A DNA stretch of 64,000 nt from Orthonyx spaldingii (GCA_013397795.1 VZTJ01004015.1:4094183-4158182); one strand, 5' to 3'; shown: positions 50,185 to 59,690, counted from the stretch's first letter. Translations and numbers: made by a program. Notes: generated by a model not told the origin, from the letters alone.

Positions 50185-50340
50185 GACAGGTGGGAGGCTC
50201 GGGAATCCCCTGGAGGCGCGAGGGATGAGGGAATGAGGGAAGGGCACCCTGACCATTCCTCTCCTCTCTCCCGGCAGGAATTTGGCAGGAAGTGGTTTTT
50301 AATGGACTCGTATCTCCTCACCTCGACCAGGACACCGTGC
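50185..50340 (+). other. CPSF7: CPSF7-like 3' UTR with probable intron
   Basis: After the stop, GACAG/GTGGGA (about 50190) and CTCTCCCGGCAG/GAATTT (about 50278) look like a donor and acceptor of a UTR intron. The following segment (GAATTTGGCAGGAAGTGG onward) is AT-richer. How far the foreign-looking segment extends is not visible. Confidence 0.45.
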
Positions 50341-50412
50341 CCGAGGCCGCTCCGCCCCATCCCAGCCCCGGCCCGCCCCGCGCTGGCGTGAGGGGACTGC
50401 CGGCGCGGCGGG

Positions 50413-50583
50413 ATGGGAGGTTTGGCCGTCGTGGCCCGGCAGACTCTTCGTCCCGGGCAGCCCCGGGTGTTATCGGCGGCCCCAAGGCTGCGGCTGCTGC
50501 GAGGCCGGGCCAGCCCGCCCGCCAGCCCTGGGCGAGGGAGACTGTCGGGGGCGGCCGCGGCCTTTGCCGTGCAGACTCGCTAG
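50413..50583 (+). CDS. Short arginine-rich ORF in CpG island (uncertain)
   Basis: A 56-codon frame MGGLAVVARQTLRPGQPRVL and onward, ending AFAVQTR-stop. It has no Asp or Glu and about a dozen Arg, the composition of a mitochondrial targeting sequence. However, CpG-rich DNA produces Arg/Ala/Pro-rich frames by chance. No convincing donor joins it to a downstream exon. It could be the first exon of a gene neighbouring CPSF7 or meaningless. Confidence 0.15.
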   Translation: MGGLAVVARQTLRPGQPRVLSAAPRLRLLRGRASPPASPGRGRLSGAAAAFAVQTR

Positions 50584-52106
50584 CAGGGTGGGCGGCACAG
50601 GCAGAGTCCCGTGGGAGGTGACCCCCGTCTGTCTGCGCCCCCACGCGTGGAACTCCCGCCGCTCCCAGGGACCGCGGCCCAGCCTGTCCCGGGGGCTGCC
50701 CCCTCAGACCTGGCTCTGGGAGAACAAGTCCCGCTCCCGTTCCTTGTGTCCTCAGTTTTGTAAGTCAAACCTTGCCTTCACGAAAAATAGTTTTCGGATA
50801 AACCGTCAAAATGTAAGCTGGGAATGAATTTTTAAGAAGTTGTACAGGAAAAAAAGCTGTTTATTAAAATATGTTTGGATAAACATCTACTGAGATGCAA
50901 CTAGGTGATAGCACCAAAACATCATAAAGAGTTTTTGAAAACCTTGAGTACAGTAGCAAAACTCAATAGCGGTAATCAAGCAAATTAGGAGAAAATAGTC
51001 TCTACTTTTAGTAATTTCCATTATTTTAACATCTCTCATCATGATTTTTGAATGTTCAAGAAGAAAAGAAAGGACCTTTGACATGACCAGGAATTAGAAA
51101 ACATTTACATTGTGGCATCATTGGCAACAACTTAAAATACCCAGCTTGAAAATTATCCTGGTCATTCAGTTAAGTCATTTATTTCATAAACCAAGTAGTA
51201 AGTAATGTGTGGCTGAATTTGATAAAGTCAGAGGAAATCCTATGGCATTATGACAAGAAGTGAATTCCAGAAAAGGGAAGTAACTAACAATCAAAGCAAT
51301 CTTGCTTACATGCCGGTCAGATTCCAGGAATTAAAACCAAAACAAAACCCAGGCTCTGTAAAGATCCTATTGTACCTTTTATCCTGATAAGAACAGAGCC
51401 TGAAAGCTATTGTGTGTATGTGTTTCCTTTTCTTGAATTATTTTACCTTTTTCAGCTTGTATTGTCTTGCTTATACGTGGGTATAAATGTTTGCATATAA
51501 AAGCTATATGGCAAGTTTGTTTCCACTTCTTAAAATTAGTGTTACTGGTATCAAGAAGTCCCACAAGTCCCTCTTTCAATGCTCTTTCAATGCTCAGTAG
51601 CAGAAGCACCACCTCAGCTGCGGTGTACCCCAGTAATGCCCTGCATGTGCAGTATGTTCAGGCTGGAATGGACAGCCGTCAAGTCTGTCCAACACTTCCC
51701 AAATCAAAATACTGCTGGTTCTTCCCTAAGGCTTGCAGCCTGCTGCTGCCCATGATGTGTGAGCCTCACCTGACAGAGGAAGGTGCTACTTTGTTACATT
51801 GTCTGACATCCTAGGTACTGCTTTTCCACCAGAAAATGGCTAGATGGAAGAGGAACAAGACTCCCATCCTTTAAGCCCCCATGGGTTAGAGTGATCTTGT
51901 AGGATTTGGAAAACCTACTTTTAGTTGCTGCTTTCCTGAGGAGCCCAAACAGAGTGGTACTGCTTCTTAGGAAAATGCCTTAAGTAGCCAGTACTTTCAC
52001 CATTGGCAGATGGGCTGCTTGGCATATGTGGGGCACTGGATCTGGTGTTTCAGTTCTCACTTTTGACATCCTTCCTCTTTTCATGAGTGTTAAGTGGTCA
52101 GAATGT

Positions 52107-52122
52107 GAGTGAGAGAGAGAGA
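52107..52122. repeat. (GA)n microsatellite
   Basis: A short near-perfect GA dinucleotide run. Confidence 0.8.
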
Positions 52123-53126
52123 AAATAACGGTTCCGCTAGTGATTACTACACTTATTCAAGAGGAAGATCTCTTATACTGCATGATTATATACTTCATAT
52201 AAAATTCTAGTTCAGACAGGTTTTTTTCCCATTTTGTACTTTAATGTATAAATAAATTCATTTAATGGATCACAGCCTGGAACTCTATGCTTTCTAAATT
52301 CCACAGTATTCTACTACTCTTAAAACACTACTGAGTTTCTCCCTTTCTTGACATTTTCCCTTTTTTGTGCCCTGTAGGCCTATTACATACTGTTCAGGAC
52401 AAACTCTGGAATATTTTTTGGCATTCTAGGAGGTGTTAACAGCCTAATTTTGGAGATTGCTGTTGCCATTTTAAGAAATTACTAAATGCAGGCTGTCTGC
52501 CCCATCTTTATTGGAAGCTTCAATACCTGGTTCTAGTAGGAAATCAACTACTGGTCCCTCTCTACAATTAGTTTTCAGATCCAAAAGCATTGTCAGGGAT
52601 TTGGGGTTGGAATAAACTGATATATCTGGCTCAGGTAAGGAAAGGCATTCCTTAGCACGCAGGCTTAGTTACAAACCAGTACTGACACAGGGAGTGCTGA
52701 AGGTAAATTCAAAGCATGCACAGTGTGTAGAGATATACACCAACCCATTCTGATAAAATCCGTTGCCAGGGCTGAGGAGATGTGCTGGTGGAACAGCATC
52801 AAGCAGTAGCTGTCCTCAGAAGTGTGGGGTATACAGCAGGGATGGTCCCTTGTAAAAGTACTGGAGCCATAGGATTGTCAGGCTGAAGAATTGTCTCAGG
52901 CTGAAAAAGGAATAAAAGCCTGCCATGTGCCCAGTCTCTGAGAATTAAGAAGAGGGTGGGTGACCATTGTACCAGAAGGTATGGTGAACATTGCCTACTG
53001 TCTGATCTTCAGCCTTTCTTGTAACCCCAAAAGAAGAAATAACCTTTTATAACATTGTACTGCTGGATATAAGTGAACCCTGAAATGTCCCTTCCTATGA
53101 GTAGAAATAGAATTCGTATGGAAAAC

Positions 53127-53147
53127 CCAAACCAACCAACCAACCAA
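53127..53147. repeat. (CCAA)n microsatellite
   Basis: About five units of CCAA/AACC. Confidence 0.85.
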
Positions 53148-53935
53148 AATTATATTAATATACAGGTTTATAGTATAATTAAAACAAAATATTTTTTATG
53201 TAAAGAATAATACCTTATAACTGAAATGATTCTCAGTTGACTCTCAGTGCTGCTTTCTGGCAGTATGGGAAGGTAGTGTTTGAACCAAAGGCTTTGGAGT
53301 CAAAGATCTGAAAAACACAATCCCAGAAATGCCTTCTTAAGTCAGTTTATATCCTGTGAAAACACTGCAAATGAAACAAACACGCTCTGGTAGCACATCT
53401 AATCCCAGTGATGTAGTGAATAATTAATAATTCATACCTAGTTAGTTCTGTCATACAGTGAGGCTTATGGGTCACATCTCGTGTCACTGTGTGTACATAC
53501 AGCACTTCTCTTTCCACTCATGATTATGTAACTGCAGCATATATAATAATTAATACATTAATACTTAATGTATTTATGTAGTCATTTAATGCAGTTTAAC
53601 AATGGGAAATTAAGAGTTCTGACAATGACTAGTCACAACCCTGCACAACTCCAGCTAATACTTTGAAGAACAGTAGCAATCCTGGAACCAGATTTTCCAG
53701 ATAAATGTCTGTAAATTTGATTTACCATTTATTGAAAAGACATATAAAAATAAAAAGAGCAGAATCTCTATTAAATAATCAAAACTTGTTTTACTAAAAT
53801 AGGTAAGGGCATTTGTTTGTCTGTGAGTCTATAGATTCTTTGCCAACATTAACAACTGTAAGCTTAGCTTGATAATAACCAGGCAAAGATTATAAAATCA
53901 GTAGTGCCAGCTGCCTGGCCTGTGTACAATCAGGC

Positions 53936-53941
53936 TTTATT
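53936..53941 (-). promoter_or_regulatory. Poly(A) signal AATAAA for the small-protein candidate
   Basis: A minus-strand AATAAA about 240 bases beyond the stop codon at 54180. It is consistent with a short independent transcript. Confidence 0.45.
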
Positions 53942-54179
53942 GAAAAATGTGGGGACTGGATTTGACAGGACTAGAAAGCAGCTGTTCTCAACAGCACACT
54001 TCCGCTCAGAAACGGCAGTGATCTGAGGGAGCATTAACGTTCCTTTTCACGTTAGTGCACCCTTTCAGTGGTCCTTGTGGCAGCTGTTGCTGTGCTTCCC
54101 CTAAACACTCAAACTGGAGTTGTACTAGGACTGCACGCAGCAACTGGCAAAACAGTCAGTAGGCAAAAGTCCTGAAACT
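53942..54179 (-). other. Putative 3' UTR of the small-protein candidate
   Basis: The stretch between the candidate stop codon and the AATAAA hexamer. Assignment rests only on position. Confidence 0.35.
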
Positions 54180-54320
54180 TCAGGGAACTGGACTAGGTAT
54201 ATCATGTGCTGTCCTTTCAATATCATACTTCCTGAAGCAGGAAGAGTAATAATTTAGTCCCACACCCCAGCTGTCTATCTTAGAAGAAGTTGGCTGTCTT
54301 GTACTTGGAGGAACTGGCCC
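54180..54320 (-). CDS. Candidate small-protein gene, exon 2 (46 codons and stop)
   Basis: A minus-strand exon after a good acceptor (ACTTCTATTTCCACAG). It reads GPVPPSTRQPTSSKIDSWGV, then GLNYYSSCFRKYDIERTAHD and IPSPVP, then TGA. The mix of Trp, Tyr, charged and Pro residues looks like real protein and not translated noise. The entry phase is 0. Joined to the exon at 54496-54504 it gives a complete 49-residue protein starting MKK. I do not recognise the family. The composition (proline-rich ends, Trp-Gly and Tyr-Tyr motifs) recalls small ciliary microtubule-inner proteins, but that is only an impression. If real, it would sit between divergent SH3GLB1 and ODF2L and be antisense to neither. 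Confidence 0.4.
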   Translation of the reverse strand, partial: GPVPPSTRQPTSSKIDSWGVGLNYYSSCFRKYDIERTAHDIPSPVP

Positions 54321-54495
54321 CTGTGGAAATAGAAGTAAATTTTTCGGGTTTCTTCCTTTTACTGTGCAATGATAGGTTAATAACTGGAGGTATATTTTGC
54401 ACTTTACCACTTCCCTAATAGTGACTGTGAGAAAGTATTTTCATCACATGATACTACAGTGTCTCCACATGTGGCATAGGAATAATTAAACTTAC

Positions 54496-54538
54496 CTTCT
54501 TCATGGAACATCATGAAGTCTAGGTAGGAAGCTAGAAG
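54496..54538 (-). CDS. Candidate small-protein gene, exon 1 (start codon exon)
   Basis: A 43-bp segment between TACAATAATTTCAG and a consensus GTAAGT donor. Its last nine bases (54504 down to 54496) are ATG AAG AAG. These join in phase 0, across a 175-bp intron, to the 46-codon exon at 54320. Upstream stops in the same frame make the bases before the ATG 5' UTR. The acceptor in front implies at least one more untranslated exon upstream, possibly towards the 57-kb CpG island. The start context (TTCC-ATG-A) is mediocre. Confidence 0.35.
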
Positions 54539-54947
54539 CTGAAATTATTGTAAGAACATTGGAAGACCATATTGAGGAACACAGCTTTTATCGTTTTGAC
54601 ATCAACTATCACATCTTTTCTAGCTAGTTTGAGCTGGCATGTGGCAGCTGTGTTGGCAACCAGGACTGCAGCCCACACAGCTTTTGAACATACATACATA
54701 TGTATACATGTAAACATAATAATGGAAATCAAACAGCCTTACCCTGTCATTTTACACCTGCTTGTCAGAAAGCATGACAGAGCAAATTTTGTCTGTCACT
54801 TGCAGAGGTGTTTGGGGAAGTGCTCAATCCTGCATTACTCAAACTGACTTCTTCAGAGCTTTACTATGGAAAGAGCTCAGCGAACATGAGCTCCTAATTA
54901 AAACAAATCTTCCTTGTGCTACTATAGTAAGAGTCAGCCTTAATTAC

Positions 54948-54978
54948 TAATTCAACCTCATAATTTGAGGTTGAATTA
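54948..54978. repeat. Inverted repeat, 13-bp perfect arms
   Basis: TAATTCAACCTCA at 54948-54960 and its exact reverse complement at 54966-54978, with the 5-base loop TAATT. It could form a hairpin in DNA or RNA. Confidence 0.95.
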
Positions 54979-54987
54979 ATATCAAAT

Positions 54988-55009
54988 AATCAAATATTCA
55001 TATTTGATT
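54988..55009. repeat. Inverted repeat, 9-bp perfect arms
   Basis: AATCAAATA (54988-54996) and TATTTGATT (55001-55009), with a 4-base loop, starting ten bases after the previous hairpin. Confidence 0.95.
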
Positions 55010-55478
55010 GTACTTTTAAATATACATTTATATCAAGGTCAGAGCATCTCGAAAAGTGATGCTGTGACCGATTTTTGGAACATTTGGGAAAAATGGAAGT
55101 GCAGTTGGAGCCCACTAGATGTCAGTGCCTTCACACAATAGACTGCTGCAGCTCTGCTCGCTAGGCAGGTAGGACTGGGTGTCCCAGAGTAAGGGGTGAG
55201 TTGTCCTGGATCATGGGGATTGTCTACGTAAGGTCTGTCATAATTTTACATAGTTCTGGGAAATAGTTACAGGAACAATGCTGCAACCTATTTTTTCTGA
55301 TTGTATGATGTAGTTTCTATCAAAGAATTTGTATGCAGCAGAACTCCTTTATGGAATAAGAAGACTTATCAGAAGCAAATGAAAGGAGATATTTCTGAAT
55401 GAAAGGACATTCACTGACCTAAAAGCAATTACAGGGAACTGGTACTAGCAAATAATGCTTCCTCTCTGACTCTGACTC

Positions 55479-55505
55479 TTTTAGAGGAGTCTTTCTCCTC
55501 TAAAA
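55479..55505. repeat. Inverted repeat, 11-bp perfect arms
   Basis: TTTTAGAGGAG (55479-55489) and CTCCTCTAAAA (55495-55505), with the 5-base loop TCTTT. Confidence 0.95.
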
Positions 55506-57361
55506 TGTGACAGCTATTCTGGCCTTGTTATGAACTGAAATTACAACATTGATTGGGAAAATGAAATCTTAGATCTGAAAACGCAGCAGTCTGTCTCTTC
55601 TGGATATCCACTTCTGTGTAAGGCAGTGAGTGTCTAAGGATTGTTGGAGAAATTACTGGCCAGTATTGCACCAAACAGTGCATACAAGGATGGGGAAGGA
55701 ATAGTGTATTAACAGGGTCACAGGAAATCTGCAGTTTTTGCAACAGCAGGCTATTGCCAAAATTAACCAATGAACAAAGAAACACATCGGAGTTATGAAT
55801 TTCTGACATGGAAATGAAAGGTTCAATTACACCTTTGGAGCAGATGAAATCATGAACTGTGACAAACACTCCACAGTGTTCCTGTGGTATCTAAAGAAGC
55901 TTTTCTCAAGCACATCTCTTTTAATAAGGCCTGTAATTGTGTCATTGTGGAACTGTGTGTCCTATTTCCTGTAATTATTTTCCACTCTATGGATTATGCC
56001 ACTGTCATTAAAATGTGGTTTTGAGGACTGAAACTTGTAATTCATTCTTTGTTTGGGAGGTACAGAGTGCAATGCTAATTATCATGCTAATTAGCCCTTA
56101 CTGCTGGATAGTGCTTACTTTATTTTGTAAACTATGACCAGATTTTTAGAAAATTGCAAAAATTTATTGCTTTCTTTTTAAAACAAGCCAATCTTATAGC
56201 GAGTTCTGGGAAGCTAAAATTAAGAATTTTGTCTGAGGTGACTATGGGGTACCAAAGCCACAGCTCATACCCGTGGTACTGAAGCAAAGGTCTGTTAGAG
56301 ATGGTGAATTTTCAATTCCAGGCTGTGGGTCCTATAGAGAACAAAACCATAGGCCTTTTGAACATGCAAAGACAAAATCTCCTTTGGAATTCAGGTGCAA
56401 TCAGACATTCACTCCAGAATGGATAATGGAGTGATTTCATGTCTACTTGAATGTAAAAGGTTGAAATTTAACCTTTGATTTTTATTACCAGGCACACATG
56501 GCTCGGTAATATTCTCCAAAGAGTGTATAAAGTGAGTGATTTCTCTCGGAAATTCCATTGCCAGCAATAGAAGAAAATACATACTGGCATATTTACAAAG
56601 GATGCCAAAGGATATGTTTGATTTTTACTTTGATTATTTCAGTCAAATGTTTTTTTTAATGTAAGTTGCTGATGCTGATATTTACTCAGCATATTAAAAA
56701 GTAATATTTCTATCAGTATGATTTTTTAAACAAAATGTGAAAATTATAATTATGTATGAGCATATGTGTCTACATATCTACATATGCACCTGTACAAATG
56801 ATCGTGTTTATATCATATGATCACTCAGTTTTGCAACAATTCATTATCTGAAAGTGATCTTTCCATATATCTGTTGCAGTGTCAGATATTCTATGAATTG
56901 CTACCTCATCTGAACATGGTTCTTTAAAAATATGTGGCTTTTCTACAGTGCTTGACAATGTATGGCCAAAACAGCTTCACATACGGTCAGGTTACATGAA
57001 TACTTAGTGCTTCACCTCAGAAAAAAGAATTAAAAATTAATGGAAACACCCAGAAAGAAATAAACTGGAGGATTTAAAGCTCCCCAGAGGTCTCCAGGCT
57101 TTTTGTCCATCCGCGTCTGACAGTAACCTCCTGGGTGCGCAAGGGCACGTCACGAGCCAGTGAGGGGCACAGCCTTTTCATGCAGCACCTTTGCATCCCA
57201 ACCGCACGCCCCTCGTTCTCTCGGGGAAGGGGCGACGCCGCCTCGCCGTTCCCGCGGGGGTCTCCGGCCCGCCCCGGCCCCAGGCGGGAGCAGTGGGTGC
57301 TGGCGGGGAGAGTCGGGCAAGGCTGGCCGGGGAGCGCACCGCCGCCTCCCCCGCTGCGAGA

Positions 57362-57486
57362 GGGGCCGGCACGGCAACGGCGGTGGCAACGGGGACAGCA
57401 ACGGCACCGGGGACGGCAACGGCGACGGCTCCCGGCGGCGGGGACAGCAACGGCGATGGCAACGCGGATGGCAACGGCTCCCTGCG
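57362..57486. repeat. GGCAACGG/GGGACGGC-type imperfect repeat
   Basis: Irregular direct repeats of 6-, 9- and 12-base words built from GGCAAC, GGGACA and GGCGAC inside the CpG island. Translated, they give Gly/Asn/Asp or Thr/Ala repeats. Confidence 0.8.
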
Positions 57487-57526
57487 GCGGGGGGCGGCGG
57501 GCGCAGGTGGGGATCCCCGGGAGGGG

Positions 57527-57652
57527 TGCTGAGGGAACACTGCCCCACAGGAAAGGTGCTGAGGGGACACTGCCCCACAGGAAAGGTGCTGAGGGAACAC
57601 TGCCCCACAGGAAAGGTGCTGAGCGGACACTGCTCCTCAGGAGCGGTGCTGA
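57527..57652. repeat. 30-bp tandem repeat (minisatellite), about four copies
   Basis: The unit begins GTGCTGAGGGGACACTGCCC and continues CACAGGAAAG. It repeats with an exact 30-base period and a few substitutions (GGGAAC/GGGGAC/GCGGAC variants; the last copy is more diverged). The period is a multiple of three, so several frames stay open across it, which explains the spurious long ORFs. Confidence 0.95.
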
Positions 57653-57760
57653 GGGGGGTGGCCCGCGGGACACCGCAGTGGCGGGAGCCACAGGCAGCAG
57701 GCGCAGGGCGTTTGGTGAGACGAGAGCCCAAGTGTGGGCCTGGGGTGAGGGCTGGTGTTG

Positions 57761-59528
57761 AGTGAGCTGTGCCCCTGAGCCTTCCCCTCTGTGCCGAGGA
57801 GCGTGGAAGTGGGAAATTGCACCTGTGAAATTTCCCCCATCCTTCGTGTGTATTCCGTTTTCTGCTTCAGTTTTCTGCTGTGGAAGGATTTGATGTCTGT
57901 GCACCGAATTTGTGAATTCAGTGCTGCCTAAGCAATTGCAAGTTGTGAATTCTTGTGGAAGATTTCCGTTGCATTAGCTGTGTTACATCTCTGCTGTGAC
58001 TGGTGTTTACTTGATCCAGTCCAGTAGTCCCACTGCAGTGGGAACAACCTGGAATGCCATTAATGCTTCAGTTACTGATTCACAGAACACCACTAAATGT
58101 TAACATATACTGTCCAGCATTAAATCAAAATGTCGTCATCATCACAATGATCCTTATCTTTACTTGTACATGACTGTACTGCTCCTTCATTGGATTTTGA
58201 TCTTCAGGAGAAGTTTATTCTTCTTCACACCATTGAGGCAAGTTCATTCTGTTCCTGTTAGGCTTGATTTTTAAAATTGTATTTACTTTGTTAACAAGGT
58301 TCAAAATATACTTCCTAGTTATAGATGTGAAGTAGGTGATATTTCAAAAAATGACTAAGTGACAGTGCTGGACATAGCAACAGTATACTGAAACTGGCAA
58401 AATTCTTGTTTGTTTTTTTCTGCTTACACAGATCGGCTATGATAAATGAAGCATGATGTTTAATCTTCCAAGGTGCTGTTTTCACTGGAAGAAATTAAAT
58501 TCAAGGGCTTGGTTTTGGTTGCATATCCAGGAAAAAGCTACAGAGAGTTGCACTGTGTTACACAAGTTGAGGTCTGCCAGGAAATCTAATCCTGTAATAA
58601 AACAAGATACACACACACACAGACATACACATATATAAATAAAAAACCTTAGATGTTTGAGTGTACTTATTTGCCTTAAGACAGCAACTGGAAACAGAGC
58701 AGTCTACATTTTGATTCCGTGAGGAAGTGATTATTTAAGATGGGAACTTCCCAAATTTGTTACTCATTTTCTCAATTATGTGAAAGAGAATATGGATGTA
58801 AGAACATAAACTCTTAGTCTGACAAATCCTTTTGATGGAGATGCACATGGCACACGCTGAGTGAAGGAGAAGAGCATCTCCTGGGTGGAGAAGGCAACAC
58901 AATCCACTTCTGAAAAAATAATGAGTAGTCAGTGGAGCACAGAGTGGAGTAAACAGATAACTTTGTGCTTGATAAAGGCATTGACCATGCTGGAGTGCGA
59001 GGGTAGAGGCAGGAGAGAGGTGTTTGGAGAAGGGGTGACGGTGATGACAGGTTGCTGGTACTTAATAAGGAGGTGAGGGGAATGGGATGCATTTAGGTAA
59101 CAGGCCTGATATGGCTCTGGGTTTGCCATGGCATGGGCAGCATCATTTTCCTGAGCAGCCAGGCCTGGTGAGAAGCTTTTCCAAACTGGGAAAAGAGGAA
59201 AGCCATTGCTGCCTCCAAACTGGAAGGAGACTGCTGTGAAAAACAGCAACATTGGAATCTGAGCAGGTCTTGACCTTCACCTTCACTGGAGGTAGTCTGT
59301 TTGCCTTTGCCTTGTAGATTAGGTGTGTTCTGTGGGCAAACTGTTTGAGGGTATATCCTGTGATATCACAGGCTTTGATCCTTGTTGAAAGTCCTAAATT
59401 ATTCTTTGATCTTTAAACTTTCTCTTAAAGGATTCTCCTGAGGAGCTGACTTGTTTTATGTTGATATCCTTGAATTAGCAATATCAGTGACCTAACTGTG
59501 AGTGAAACGAAATGTTACATAATTACAG
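57761..59528 (+). other. ODF2L: Region upstream of recognised ODF2L exons
   Basis: Probably an ODF2L 5' intron or introns. A (AC)n run lies at about 58609-58621. A possible untranslated exon follows TTTTTTCTGCTTACACAG at about 58432, with a GTGCTG donor-like site at 58482, but it does not connect in frame to the exon at 59529. No coding exon is called. Confidence 0.5.
58609..58621. repeat. (AC)n microsatellite
   Basis: A short run of AC dinucleotides. Confidence 0.85.
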
Positions 59529-59690
59529 GTGCTATTTCAGGGAAATACAGATGTACCAACTGGAGAAACACGAAAATTCTCTTCACTGATTCAGCCATAT
59601 AAAAAGGATTATCATAGAACTACAAAAGCCATCCACGATGAAAAATATTGTACTGATCTGAGCAAAGAATCTAATGATCTAAAACAGCAA
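59529..59690 (+). CDS. ODF2L: ODF2L coding exon a
   Basis: A 162-bp, 54-codon exon between ACATAATTACAG and CAA/GTAAGA. It reads VLFQGNTDVPTGETRKFSSL, then IQPYKKDYHRTTKAIHDEKY and CTDLSKESNDLKQQ. It is phase 0 at both ends and joins the next exon directly. This N-terminal part of ODF2L is poorly conserved and I assign it from its position and in-phase linkage to the exons after it. The end (DLSKESNDLKQQ) is already coiled-coil-like. ODF2L is a centriolar-satellite/basal-body coiled-coil paralogue of outer dense fibre protein 2 that influences ciliogenesis. Earlier coding exons must lie upstream. Confidence 0.75.

Larger units (their letters stand above)
49560..50750. promoter_or_regulatory. 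CpG island containing a sequence join
   Basis: About 1.2 kb of CpG-rich DNA inside AT-rich surroundings. The left part (to 49820) is probably the intron 1/promoter side of SH3GLB1. The part from 49822 contains CPSF7-like exons, so the island as given may be a composite of two loci. Its right edge is sharp at about 50750. Confidence 0.65.
50751..53914. other. AT-rich region, no gene recognised
   Basis: AT-rich DNA right of the island. It contains a (GA)n run at about 52107-52122 and a (CCAA)n run at about 53127-53147. The open frames around 51.4-51.8 kb on both strands have no domain or splice support. Confidence 0.6.
54539..57070. other. AT-rich region with perfect short inverted repeats
   Basis: No exon recognised. 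It contains three perfect hairpin-forming repeats (54948-54978, 54988-55009 and 55479-55505), listed separately. The 113-codon minus-strand frame at 55528-55869 has no domain or splice support. Confidence 0.6.
57100..57760. promoter_or_regulatory. ODF2L: CpG island, probable ODF2L promoter region
   Basis: Very G+C- and CpG-rich DNA with sharp edges, 1.8 kb upstream of the first recognised ODF2L exon and on the correct side for its promoter. Large open frames exist on both strands (up to 276 codons on the minus strand), but they overlap each other and follow repeat periodicity, so they are not called as genes. No first coding exon of ODF2L was identified; it may be non-coding here. Confidence 0.55.

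Noticed and set aside
54496..54538. SH3GLB1 exon 1, suggested by the nucleotide string resembling GACTTCATGATG before a donor
   Set aside because: Translated in the required phase it does not give the expected N-terminal helix and contains stops. It fits the separate small-protein candidate better.
55528..55869. 113-codon minus-strand ORF
   Set aside because: No recognised domain and not linkable in phase to the small-protein candidate at 54.2-54.5 kb.
57074..57904. 276-codon minus-strand ORF and several 150-208-codon ORFs on both strands
   Set aside because: They overlap one another in the same CpG island and are held open by low stop density and the 30-bp repeat, whose period is a multiple of three. 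No domain or splice structure was recognised.
58433..58482. Possible ODF2L exon after TTTTTTCTGCTTACACAG
   Set aside because: Its open frames do not join in phase to the exon at 59529. It could only be an untranslated exon, which cannot be shown from sequence.
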